Shown here one piece after another: positions 15,082-23,539 of a stretch of DNA of 64,000 nt. Made by a program: the position numbers and the translations under genes. Under the pieces are notes generated by a model. It was not told the DNA's origin, did no database searches, and worked only from the letters and a program-made list of their open reading frames with translations. Position 1 is the first letter of the stretch. Each line of letters begins with the position of its first letter. This DNA comes from Naasia sp. (GTDB lineage Bacteria > Actinomycetota > Actinomycetes > Actinomycetales > Microbacteriaceae): the NCBI RefSeq assembly GCF_025465545.1, contig NZ_JAODMK010000015.1:30803-94802 (forward strand). Direction: 5' to 3'.

Positions 15082-17878
15082 AGACCGCTCTTCGCTCGCT
15101 CACCGCTCGTTCGACGGCCGCGGCCAGGGCCGGGTACCGAGCCGCGACGTCCTGGTAGTCCGACAGGTGCAGGACGGTGACCCGGAGAGCCTGCTCCGCC
15201 GTCACCGTGGCCGTCCTCTGCGTCACTCCGGCCAGCACCAGCTCGCCGAACACGTCGCCCGGGCCGAGGGACCGAATCCTTCTCGCGAACGGGGCCGCCC
15301 CGATCGTGACCTTCGCCACGCCCTCCTCCACGATGTAGACGGCGTCCGCGCGTTCGCCCTCGCGCACGACGACCTCACCGGCCGGGCGGGTCTCCCGGTG
15401 CGTGCGGCTCGCCAGCGCGTCGAGCGCCTCGGCGGGCGCGTTCTCGAACAGTGCGATCTGAGCGACCGGTCTTCCCTCGCGCCTCGCTCCGTCGCGGCCG
15501 GCAGCCATCCGGGCATACCATCCGCCGGCCGCGAGGAGATCCTGGGGCCGCCCCTGCTCCGTGATGCGGCCGTCGCGCAGGACGACGATGTGATCCGCTC
15601 GCGCGACCGTGTGGAGCTGGTGGGTGACCGTCACGGTGGTCCGCCCGGCTCGGGCGGCGGCGAGCGTCTCGAGCACCTCGTCGGCGACATCGCGGTCGAG
15701 GGCGCTCGTCGGCTCGTCGAGGAGCAGCAGTGCAGGGTCGCCGAGCAGCGCCCTGGCGATGCCGACGCGCTGCCGCTGGCCGCCGGAGATCCGCGCCGCG
15801 CGCTCGCCCATGAGGGTGTCCAGGCCTTCGGGGAGCGACGCGACGAATTCGGAGAGCTTGGCCGCTTCCACCGCGGAGGAGATCTGGGCGTCCGTCACCC
15901 CCGTGCGCCCGAGCACGATGTTCTCTCGCAGGGTGGCGTCGAACAGGAACGTGTCCTGCGAGACCAGGCCCACCCGCTCCCGCAGCTGGTTCACGGCGAC
16001 GTCGCGCAGATCGACCCCGTCCATCGTGATCGTGCCGGCGGTGGGGTCGTAGAAGCGCATGAGGAGCGCCAGCAGGGTGCTCTTGCCCGATCCGGAGGGT
16101 CCGAGGATGGCGGTGTGGCTGCCCGCGGGGATGGACAGCGTGAGGGAGTCGAGCACCTCGCCGCCCGGCGCGTACCCGAACGAGACGTCCTGGAACTCGA
16201 GAGAGGCGTTCAGCGGGGGAACCGGCACCGGGTTCTCCGGGTCGCTGACCGAGACCGGCTCATCGAGGAGCTCCGAGATGCGCTGGAGCGCGCCCGACGA
16301 CGTCTGCATCGTCTCAACCAGATTGGCGAGGTCGGTCACGGGTGAGATCACGGTCGGCAGCAGACCCAGGATGGCGACGAGGGTGCCCAGGGTCATCGAC
16401 CCGGTGATGACCAGATATCCGCCGTAGCCCAGCACGACCAGCAGCGGCAGGCTCGTCACGAGCATGACGGCGGAGTCGAGAACGCCGCTGTAGATCGACA
16501 TCCGCATGCTCGTCTTGAACATGGCGTCGACCCGGGAGGCGTAGCCCCGCAGGGCGTACGCGCCGGCTCCGTAGGCCTTGAGCACCGATTGACCGGCGAC
16601 CGACTCCTGGAGGGTTCCCATCGCCGTGCCCATGGCGGTCTGCTGCCGCAGGCTGGCGTCCCTCAGCCGAGCGCTCATGGCACGGTATGCCGCCGCGAGG
16701 AGCGGCACCGTCACCAGGACGACGAGACCGAACTGACTGTTCAGAACGAGTATCGCGACCGTGGCGGCGACGAAATTGAGGATTGCGGGGACCGGGACCA
16801 CCGCGAGCTGGCCGATTGCCTGCTGGCCGGTTCGCAGATCGTTGGACATTCGGGAGAGGAGGTCGCCGACCGAGGTGCGGGAGTGGAACTCGTGGGAAAG
16901 GCGCTGGATGTGGGAGAACATCCGGGTCTGCAATCCGAAGAATATGCGGAGGTCCAGCAGAGATGTGACATATGCCGTGCGCAGTGCGAGCAGCGACCGA
17001 TAGACGAAGAGCGCAGCGAGCACGGTGACGAACAGCAGAAGCAGATTGATATCGCGCTGCGGAAGAATGGTGTCGATCAGATACTTGGTGGTCAGTGGCA
17101 TGACGACGGTCAATGCCACGCCGATGAGGACATAGGTGAGAAGTTCCGCCACCCGCCAGCGGTAATCGCTCACCGAAGGCTTCATGTGCGGCCAGAGCCG
17201 CTGCAGCGGCCGGCGCAGGTCCGTGCGACCGCCCGGGTCGTTGGACCACTCCTTGACGAGCTGCGCCAGCGGCCGCCCGAAGACGGCGATCGCCGCCTCA
17301 TCCCGCCGATCGTTCGCCGCAAGCCGCAGGTAGCGGCCCAGGCTCGGGCGGCCATGCTCCTTCATCAGTGAGTCGACGAAGCAGGTGGCAGCCGCATACG
17401 CCTCGAGGGTCAGCTCGTGCTGTTCGCTGCCGAACGCCTGGCCGAGGTTCGCCGACAGCGGCCGACCTGACTCCTCCGCCGCCTGCCGGAGGCCGGTCAT
17501 CAGATCCTCGACCGAGGGTCCCGTGCCCGTCATCGCGGCGACGACGCCGCTCAGGCCGACGGAGACGATCGGCTCCGCATCGCCGAACATCCGCGTGATG
17601 AGCTCGACGGTCAGGGTGAGCGGAAGCGGCGGCGCATCCCCCTCCGGCCCGACCATCCGGACGACGGCCGCGTCCGCGGCCTGCGTGCCGACGTTGAGGT
17701 CGATGGACATGAAGGGCACCAGCAGGATCGAGACCTTCTCCCCCCGCAGATCCGCGTCAAGGAGCGTGCAGCACGCCGTCGCTATCGCCTGCGCGGACCG
17801 GCGTTCGGCTTCGATCCGTTCGCGCAGGCGAGGATCCCCCGCGGAACGCACCTCGATGACCGGGGCCTGGGCCGCCAT
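15059..17878 (-). CDS. Fused ABC exporter: dead-peptidase-like domain, membrane domain, ATPase, cyclic-nucleotide-binding domain
   Basis: A 939-residue protein. Residues 1 to about 225 resemble a gluzincin (peptidase-MA) domain, but VELIT stands where HExxH is expected. Residues about 238-530 form a six-helix exporter domain. The ATPase follows: Walker A GPSGSGKST (about 592), signature ISGGQRQRVG, Walker B LLLLDEPTSALD and VTHQLH switch. The C-terminus (about 806-930) is a cNMP-binding fold with GDVFGELVL and the phosphate-binding Arg in TQRTATVTA. ATG 17878 has a run of six G upstream. It lies directly after the precursor-like gene and overlaps the DUF3105 gene. It probably exports that peptide; cNMP control is inference. 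Confidence 0.85.
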   Translation of the reverse strand: MAAQAPVIEVRSAGDPRLRERIEAERRSAQAIATACCTLLDADLRGEKVSILLVPFMSIDLNVGTQAADAAVVRMVGPEGDAPPLPLTLTVELITRMFGDAEPIVSVGLSGVVAAMTGTGPSVEDLMTGLRQAAEESGRPLSANLGQAFGSEQHELTLEAYAAATCFVDSLMKEHGRPSLGRYLRLAANDRRDEAAIAVFGRPLAQLVKEWSNDPGGRTDLRRPLQRLWPHMKPSVSDYRWRVAELLTYVLIGVALTVVMPLTTKYLIDTILPQRDINLLLLFVTVLAALFVYRSLLALRTAYVTSLLDLRIFFGLQTRMFSHIQRLSHEFHSRTSVGDLLSRMSNDLRTGQQAIGQLAVVPVPAILNFVAATVAILVLNSQFGLVVLVTVPLLAAAYRAMSARLRDASLRQQTAMGTAMGTLQESVAGQSVLKAYGAGAYALRGYASRVDAMFKTSMRMSIYSGVLDSAVMLVTSLPLLVVLGYGGYLVITGSMTLGTLVAILGLLPTVISPVTDLANLVETMQTSSGALQRISELLDEPVSVSDPENPVPVPPLNASLEFQDVSFGYAPGGEVLDSLTLSIPAGSHTAILGPSGSGKSTLLALLMRFYDPTAGTITMDGVDLRDVAVNQLRERVGLVSQDTFLFDATLRENIVLGRTGVTDAQISSAVEAAKLSEFVASLPEGLDTLMGERAARISGGQRQRVGIARALLGDPALLLLDEPTSALDRDVADEVLETLAAARAGRTTVTVTHQLHTVARADHIVVLRDGRITEQGRPQDLLAAGGWYARMAAGRDGARREGRPVAQIALFENAPAEALDALASRTHRETRPAGEVVVREGERADAVYIVEEGVAKVTIGAAPFARRIRSLGPGDVFGELVLAGVTQRTATVTAEQALRVTVLHLSDYQDVAARYPALAAAVERAVSERRAVYEQVPQS

Positions 17879-17900
17879 GTCACTTCCCCCCTGAACGCAA

Positions 17901-17926
17901 GGAGGGCGGCCCGGAAGCCGCCCTCC
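17901..17926 (-). promoter_or_regulatory. Hairpin between precursor-like gene and exporter
   Basis: Perfect 10-bp stem GGAGGGCGGC / GCCGCCCTCC with a six-base loop, in the 60-bp gap between the two genes. No real T-run follows on the minus strand. The place matches the attenuators or message-stabilising hairpins that keep peptide precursors in excess of their exporters in many peptide operons. Confidence 0.6.
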
Positions 17927-17938
17927 TCGACTGCATGA

Positions 17939-18469
17939 TCAGTACCAGACCCAGCAGCGGTAGTGCGTCCAGAAGGTGCCGAAGTTGGCGGCCAAGTAGC
18001 CGCCGCCCGGCTTGCCCGCGTTGCTGGCGGTGTTGTTGCACATGTTCCGGTAGAAGGTGTAGACCGAGCCGTTCGTCGGGGCTCCGATGTCCCATTTGAA
18101 GACCCAGACGTGGCCCTGCACGTCGTCGTCGTCCTCCGGGGCCGCGGCGGCCGTCATCAGCGAGTCGACCAGCTTCCTGTCCTCGTCGTCCTGCAGTCCG
18201 TCGCGCAGCTCCATGATCGAGTCGGCCACGCGCTTGGCGGCCTCGTCGTCAGGCGCAGCGGCGCCGGCGTCGTCAGTGAGGGCTGCCGGCGCGTCGCCGG
18301 CCGCCTCCGCTTCCGCCCGCTGCACCATGTCCTGGGGCAGGGTCTCCCGGAGACCCTGACGCAGCAGCCCAGCGAAGAGGTCCTGCTCCTCCTCGGTGAA
18401 ATCCTTCTGGATCCCATCGAGCTGGTTCAGCACCCGCTCCAATCTGTCTGTGTCGAGTTGTGTAGACAT
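17939..18469 (-). CDS. Candidate ribosomal-peptide precursor with aromatic, two-cysteine C-terminus
   Basis: A 176-residue protein matching no family I recognise. Residues 1-116 are acidic and helical and hold two similar helical units (about 11-40 and 79-108, both with an RV... acidic-turn ...LxxxL pattern) split by an Ala/Asp linker. After the acidic stretch EDDDD (112-116) the character changes. Residues 117-176 are rich in Trp, Tyr, Phe, Gly and Asn, have Cys144 and Cys172, and end RCWVWY. There is no signal peptide, so export needs the adjacent ABC protein. ATG 18469 has GGAG six bases upstream. Leader plus core is the best reading, but no cleavage motif (such as Gly-Gly) or modifying enzyme is evident. 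Confidence 0.6.
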   Translation of the reverse strand: MSTQLDTDRLERVLNQLDGIQKDFTEEEQDLFAGLLRQGLRETLPQDMVQRAEAEAAGDAPAALTDDAGAAAPDDEAAKRVADSIMELRDGLQDDEDRKLVDSLMTAAAAPEDDDDVQGHVWVFKWDIGAPTNGSVYTFYRNMCNNTASNAGKPGGGYLAANFGTFWTHYRCWVWY

Positions 18470-18799
18470 GACTTCTCCTATCTGACCGTCATTGGACGAC
18501 CGTTATGTGGGCCTCGGCCCGGGTTTCGCATTCTCAGATGCGCGATCGCTCGTGCGACCGTATGCAGATTCAGATGTACGCCGATGCGGTACATGCCTGT
18601 GTTCGGACCCCGACACTCGGTCCGTTCGCTTGCCGACAATCTCCTTTGACAGTCGTGCGCTACCATCCTTCGGGCGGAATTCGGAGTCGAAACGTGGGGA
18701 CAGTCAAGTCCTCTGCGCTTCACGCCGCAATAGGCTCTTTTTCCGCTCTCATCTGGGGGTATTTCCGAGCGCGACTGCCAGTGCCATCCACGCGTCGGC
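18470..18799 (-). other. 330-bp upstream region of the precursor gene, with a possible HTH relic
   Basis: No intact gene was found. On the minus strand one frame near 18500-18600 reads IGVHLNLHTVARAIAHLRMR, which resembles the recognition end of a LuxR-type helix-turn-helix, but no start or upstream part is recognisable. A TTGACT hexamer lies near 18710 (complement) without a matching -10. The region must hold the precursor promoter, but I cannot place it. Confidence 0.3.
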
Positions 18800-19633
18800 T
18801 CAGGCGAGCTCCTCGATAAGGGCCAGCAGTGCAGGGATCGGGGAGGCCGCTGCGGGAAGCACCTGCACGCAGACGTGGTCGGCGCCGGCATCGAGGTGGG
18901 CCCGGACCGCCGCGGCCACGGCGTGCGCGTCGCCGTGGGCGACGATCGCGTCGACGAGTCGGTCGCTCCCGCCCTCGGCGATGTCCTCCTCGGTGAAGCC
19001 GGCGCGCCTCATGTTGCCGGTGTAGTTGCTCATCGCCAGGTAGCTCGCGAGGAAGGCCCGGGCCGTGTCCCGCGCCGAGTCGGCATCGGGATCCAGCACC
19101 ACGGTCAGCTCGGGCGCGACCAGGGAGTCGACGCCCAGCGCGGAGCGCGCGTCGCGCGTCTGCTCCGGAATGGTCAGGTAGGGGTGGGTTCCCGCGCTGC
19201 GCTCGGCCGCCATCGCGAGCATGCGAGGGCCGAGGGCGGACAGCACGCGCTTCTCGACCGGCACCCCGCACTCGTCGAGGATGTCCAGATACCCGGCCAT
19301 GGCGTCGAGCGGCCGGACCCGTTCCGGTGTCGCTTCTCGATGGCCGGAGCCGATGCCGAGCAGGATGCGGCCGGGATGGCGGCCGGAGATCCGGTGATAG
19401 GAGGCCGCCAGCTCGCGCGGGTCCGACTTCCAGATGTTCACGATCCCCGTTGCGACCACGATGGACCGAGTGGAATCGAGCAGCACCTCCGCCGGCCGGA
19501 GGTCCGAGCCGGGAGAGCCGCCCTGCCAGATGGCGCCGTAGCCGAGCTGTTCGACGGCGCGTGCCAGGTCGGCGTCGACGTGGCCGACCCCCCGCCACAC
19601 ACCGACTGCACCCAATCGCTCCCGCCAGCCCAT
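18800..19633 (-). CDS. LLM-class (F420-dependent type) oxidoreductase
   Basis: A 277-residue luciferase-like monooxygenase-fold protein, resembling the actinobacterial subgroup that uses F420. It opens LGAVGVWRGVGHVDADLARA, has the barrel blocks IVVATGIVNIWKSDP (about 63-77) and RILLGIGSGHRE (about 97-108), and ends with an amphipathic helix. ATG 19633 is chosen because GGGAGG lies seven bases upstream; an in-frame start at 19681 lacks this. It follows the peptide-importer genes on the same strand after a strong hairpin. Substrate is unknown, and use of F420 rather than FMN is inferred from the subgroup. Confidence 0.85.
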   Translation of the reverse strand: MGWRERLGAVGVWRGVGHVDADLARAVEQLGYGAIWQGGSPGSDLRPAEVLLDSTRSIVVATGIVNIWKSDPRELAASYHRISGRHPGRILLGIGSGHREATPERVRPLDAMAGYLDILDECGVPVEKRVLSALGPRMLAMAAERSAGTHPYLTIPEQTRDARSALGVDSLVAPELTVVLDPDADSARDTARAFLASYLAMSNYTGNMRRAGFTEEDIAEGGSDRLVDAIVAHGDAHAVAAAVRAHLDAGADHVCVQVLPAAASPIPALLALIEELA

Positions 19634-19663
19634 GGCCGACCTCCCGTTCTCCGTCTGCCGACG

Positions 19664-19699
19664 CCGACGCCCGGTCCGCACGAGCAGACCGGGCGTCGG
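19664..19699 (-). terminator. Hairpin after the oligopeptide-binding protein gene
   Basis: Perfect 13-bp stem (CCGACGCCCGGTC / GACCGGGCGTCGG) with a 10-base loop, starting 10 bp after the binding-protein stop. No T-run follows, so it may end or only weaken transcription into the oxidoreductase gene. Confidence 0.6.
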
Positions 19700-19708
19700 G
19701 TCATGCGC

Positions 19709-21415
19709 CTACTTGGTGAAGCCGACCTTCGTCCAGTCAGCCGAGAGGAACGTGGCCGTGCCGAAGTTCGCCAGGTCGCCGTCCGTCGCATACTTCTCGA
19801 CGTAGGGCGCGATCGGAACCATCGGCACGAAGCCGGCGATCACGTGGTTGATCTTCTTCGCGATCTCCAGGCGCTTCGCGGGATCGAGCTCCGAGTTGGC
19901 CTGGGTCCAGAGGTCACCGAGCGACTCGTCCGTGGTGAACGAGTAGTTCTGGCCCTCGTCCGGCTTCGCCGGGTCGCCCGCCGGGTAGAAGAGCGACTCG
20001 GAGGACGAGATCGGGAAGAGGGTGCCAGACCAGCCGAACGTCACCATCTGGAACTTGCCGGAGGAGATGTCGGTGAAGTAGTCGCCCGCCGGGACGGTGT
20101 CGATCGTCACGGCGATGTCGATCGCGGCCAGGGAGGCCTGAACCTGCTCGGCGCGCGCCTCGTTGGACGCGGTGCCGTCCGGAACGACGACCGACAGGCT
20201 CAGGTCCTTGCCGTCCTTCGTCCACTTCTTCGCCGACGTGTCGTGGCTCCAGCCCGACTTCTCCAGGAGCTTCGCGGCGCCCTTCAGGTCGAAGCCGAGG
20301 TCCTCCGCGACGACATCCTCGTAGCCGGTCTGGCCGGGCATGAAGATGTAGTTCCCGTCGGTCGTGGGCTCCGCGTCCATTCCCGCGTACATGACCGCCG
20401 CGATCGCCTCGCGGTCGATCGACTTCGCGATCGCCTTGCGGACGTTGAGGTCATCGAGCGGCGCCGCCGTCGCGTTCAGGGTGACGTGCGCATAGGTGAG
20501 TCCGCCGGAGGTCTGGATCACCGCACCCTTCTTCGCCTGGGCGATCGACAGCTGATCGGGCGTGACGATCTCGACGGCGTCGAGCGTGTCGTCTGCGAAG
20601 GCGTTCGCCTGAGCCGTCTGGTCGTCGATCAGGGTGATCGTGATCTTGTCGAGCTTGGGGGCGTCGCCCCACCAGTCCGGGTTGGGAACGAGGGTGTAGA
20701 CGCCGGACTCCGCGTCCATCGTGTCGAACTTGTAGGGTCCGACCGAGGGCACGGGCTTGTCCACGTAACCCTTGTTGAACGTCTCGGGGTCGCTCGAGAT
20801 CGACGCCGGGATCGGCGGCTGGAGGAACATGGCCGGCCAGTCGGCATAGGCCTTGCCGAACGTGACGGTGAACTCGGTGTCCGACACGACGTCGAACGCC
20901 GAGACCTCCTCGTAGCCGGCCGACGAGGCCAGCTCGAAGGCGGGGTCCTTGCCCGAGAGCGCCGCGAAGAGCGACTTGTAGTCTGCGGCGGTGATCGGGG
21001 CGCCGCCCTCGAACTTCGCGTCCGGGTTGAGCTTGACGGTGACGACCTGGGGGTCCTGGCTCGTGAGCTCGATGGACTCGGCGAAGTTCGGGTCGGGCTT
21101 CCAGTTGCCTTCGGCGTCGGAGATCGCGGGCTGGCCGAGCGTCGGCGCGAGGAAGTTGAGCACCTCGACGTCCGCCGTGTTCGCCTGCGCGGTGTTCCAG
21201 TTGCCGACATCGTTCGGGCCGTAGCCCGCCGAGATGTTCAGCGTGCCGCCCTGAGCGACGTCGGCGTAGGCGACATCCGTGTAGCCGACGAGCGGAAGGC
21301 TCGCGGCCGGGGCGGAGCTCGATGCTGCGGGCGTCGGCGTCGAGCACCCGGCGAGGAGGACTGCACCCACGCCGAACATCGCGATACCGGCGAGCGCTGT
21401 GCTCTTGCGGATCAT
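19709..21415 (-). CDS. Oligopeptide/dipeptide-type ABC importer binding lipoprotein (SBP family 5)
   Basis: A 568-residue SBP_bac_5 protein. The signal is lipoprotein type (MIRKSTALAGIAMFGVG, lipobox LLAGC, Cys about 24), followed by a Ser/Ala/Pro linker. The family block VVTVKLNPDAKFEGGAPITA is near residue 125, and VRKAIAKSIDREAIAAVMYAG is near 325. It delivers a peptide-sized or similar ligand to the permeases encoded upstream. It is fourth in the minus-strand order permease, permease, ATPase, binding protein. AGAAAGAAG precedes ATG 21415. The ligand is not readable from sequence. Confidence 0.92.
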   Translation of the reverse strand: MIRKSTALAGIAMFGVGAVLLAGCSTPTPAASSSAPAASLPLVGYTDVAYADVAQGGTLNISAGYGPNDVGNWNTAQANTADVEVLNFLAPTLGQPAISDAEGNWKPDPNFAESIELTSQDPQVVTVKLNPDAKFEGGAPITAADYKSLFAALSGKDPAFELASSAGYEEVSAFDVVSDTEFTVTFGKAYADWPAMFLQPPIPASISSDPETFNKGYVDKPVPSVGPYKFDTMDAESGVYTLVPNPDWWGDAPKLDKITITLIDDQTAQANAFADDTLDAVEIVTPDQLSIAQAKKGAVIQTSGGLTYAHVTLNATAAPLDDLNVRKAIAKSIDREAIAAVMYAGMDAEPTTDGNYIFMPGQTGYEDVVAEDLGFDLKGAAKLLEKSGWSHDTSAKKWTKDGKDLSLSVVVPDGTASNEARAEQVQASLAAIDIAVTIDTVPAGDYFTDISSGKFQMVTFGWSGTLFPISSSESLFYPAGDPAKPDEGQNYSFTTDESLGDLWTQANSELDPAKRLEIAKKINHVIAGFVPMVPIAPYVEKYATDGDLANFGTATFLSADWTKVGFTK

Positions 21416-21466
21416 GTGATCTTCTTTCTCTTGGGTTCTCCGTCCGGCTGGACGGAAGTCTTGGAA

Positions 21467-23539
21467 TCAGGCGACGACGAGCGGATTCCGATCGACATGG
21501 TGACAGGCGACCCGTGCATCGCCGTGGGGCTCGAGTTCGGGGTCGACCCCATCGCACAGTGCGCGGGCATCGGCGTCGAGAATCCGGTAGAGCGGGCATC
21601 GGGTCCTGAAGCGGCACCCGTCGATCCGCTGCGCCGGGCTCGGCAGGTCGCCCTCCAGGACGATCCGCTCGCGGGTGCGCTCGATGGCCGGGTCCGGAAT
21701 CGGGGCGGCGGACATCAGAGCCTGCGTGTACGGATGGCGGGGCGTGCCGAACACCTCGGCGATCGGACCCTGCTCGATGATCCGCCCCAGGTACATCACG
21801 CCCACCTCGTCGGCGATCTGCCGCACGATCGCGAGGTCGTGCGCCACGAACACCATCGCGAGGCCGAGTTCGACCTTGAGGTCCTCGAGCAGGTTGATGA
21901 TGCCCGCCTGCACCGAGACGTCGAGAGCGGACACCGGCTCGTCGAGGACGAGGATCTTCGGCCGGGTCGCGAGACCGCGCGCGATGCCGATGCGCTGACG
22001 CTGGCCGCCCGAGAACTCGTGCGGATAGCGCTCGGCCATCCCGCGGTCGAGGCCGACCAGCTCCAAGAGCTCGGCGACGCGCGCGTCGCGGTCCGCCCTC
22101 GGCATCCGCTGCGCGAGGAGCGGCTCGGCGATGACGTCGCCGACCGGCAGACGCGGATCCACCGCCGCGGCCGCATCCTGGAAGACCATCTGGATGTCGG
22201 CGCGAAGCGTCCGGCGCTCGACCCGACCGAGGGTGGCGACATCGGTCCCTTCGACTCGGATCTCGCCCTCCTGCGGCTTGGCGAGCTCCATGACCTCGAG
22301 GACCGTCGTCGTCTTGCCGCAGCCGGACTCGCCCACGAGCGCGAAGGTGCGCCCCGGCGCGACCTCGAACGAGACACCGTCCACGGCACGAACGGTGCCG
22401 ACCGGACGCCGGAGCAATCCGCCCCCGAGGAGCGGGAAGTGCCGCTTGAGCCCCCGAACGCTGAGGACCGGCTCCGCACCGCGCGGCACGCGCGCGGAGG
22501 CGGGGATCGCGTCCGCGACGGGGAACACCTCGGCCCGCCCGATCTTGCCGGAGGCGATCTCGTCGGCACGATGACACGCGGCGGGGTGCGCCGCCGCCCC
22601 TGCCGCGGTCGGCGGAACGAGCGGCGGCTCGACCTGCCTGCACACCTCGATGGCCAGCGGGCAGCGATCGGCGAACGGACAGCCTCTCGGAAGCGCGCCG
22701 AGCGACGGCGGGCGGCCGGCGAGCGAGACGAGCCGCTCCGAGCCTGCTGTACGGATGTTCGGCACGGAACGGAGGAGGCCGATCGTGTACGGCATGGTCG
22801 GCGCGTGGAACACCTCGGTCGCGGTGCCGAGCTCGACGAGCCTGCCCGCATACATGACGCCGACCCGGTCCGCGTGCCCCGCGATGACACCGAGGTCGTG
22901 CGTGATGAGGGAGACGGCGGCGCCGGTGATCGCCCGTGCCTTCTCGAGCACCTCGAGGATCTGAGCCTGGATGGTGACGTCGAGGGCCGTGGTGGGCTCG
23001 TCCGCGATGATGAGGCGCGGGTTGTTGGCGATCGCCATGGCGATCATCACCCGCTGGCGCATGCCGCCCGAGAATTCGTGCGGGAACGAGGACGCGCGCC
23101 GCACCGGATCCGGGATGCCGACGATGCGGAGCAGATCGACCGCCCGAGCCGTTGCCGCCTGTCTGCTCACGGCGCGGTCGTGGATCCGCACCGCCTCGGC
23201 GATCTGGTCGCCGACCGTGTAGACGGGCGTGAGCGCGGAGAGCGGGTCCTGGAAGACGATCGCGATGTCGTGGCCGCGGATCCCGGACAGCTGCCGGTCG
23301 TCGAGCTCGAGGAGGTCGCGTCCGCCGAAGCGGATCTCGCCGGAGAGCCTCGCGTTGTCCGGCAGCAGGCCCATGATCGCGAGCGAGGACACCGATTTCC
23401 CGGACCCCGATTCCCCGACGATGCCGAAGAACTCGCCCTCGGCGATGTCGTAGCTCACCCCGCGGACGGCGTGAACGTCCCCGGAGCGGTTGGGAAACGT
23501 CACGCTGAGGTTGCGGACCGACAGGAGCGGCTCAGCCAC
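21467..23539 (-). CDS. Fused DppD-DppF-type double ATPase of a peptide ABC importer
   Basis: A 690-residue protein holding two complete ATPases that are separate proteins in most Dpp/Opp systems. Domain 1 (about 1-320) has [24 protein letters not shown] and [12 protein letters not shown], then the oligopeptide C-terminal extension with [10 protein letters not shown]. Domain 2 (about 365-680) has [36 protein letters not shown] and a second Cys-rich tail ([10 protein letters not shown]). Both Cys clusters fit the family's Fe-S-like C-terminal motif. I take GTG 23539 as start, since AGGAG lies just upstream. It overlaps the permease stop by eight bases. Confidence 0.92.
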   Translation of the reverse strand: MAEPLLSVRNLSVTFPNRSGDVHAVRGVSYDIAEGEFFGIVGESGSGKSVSSLAIMGLLPDNARLSGEIRFGGRDLLELDDRQLSGIRGHDIAIVFQDPLSALTPVYTVGDQIAEAVRIHDRAVSRQAATARAVDLLRIVGIPDPVRRASSFPHEFSGGMRQRVMIAMAIANNPRLIIADEPTTALDVTIQAQILEVLEKARAITGAAVSLITHDLGVIAGHADRVGVMYAGRLVELGTATEVFHAPTMPYTIGLLRSVPNIRTAGSERLVSLAGRPPSLGALPRGCPFADRCPLAIEVCRQVEPPLVPPTAAGAAAHPAACHRADEIASGKIGRAEVFPVADAIPASARVPRGAEPVLSVRGLKRHFPLLGGGLLRRPVGTVRAVDGVSFEVAPGRTFALVGESGCGKTTTVLEVMELAKPQEGEIRVEGTDVATLGRVERRTLRADIQMVFQDAAAAVDPRLPVGDVIAEPLLAQRMPRADRDARVAELLELVGLDRGMAERYPHEFSGGQRQRIGIARGLATRPKILVLDEPVSALDVSVQAGIINLLEDLKVELGLAMVFVAHDLAIVRQIADEVGVMYLGRIIEQGPIAEVFGTPRHPYTQALMSAAPIPDPAIERTRERIVLEGDLPSPAQRIDGCRFRTRCPLYRILDADARALCDGVDPELEPHGDARVACHHVDRNPLVVA

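Noticed and set aside
17901..17926. The hairpin after the precursor-like gene as a full terminator
   Set aside because: No T-run follows it on the minus strand and the exporter start is only 23 bp further with no promoter seen between, so an attenuator or stabilising role is more likely.
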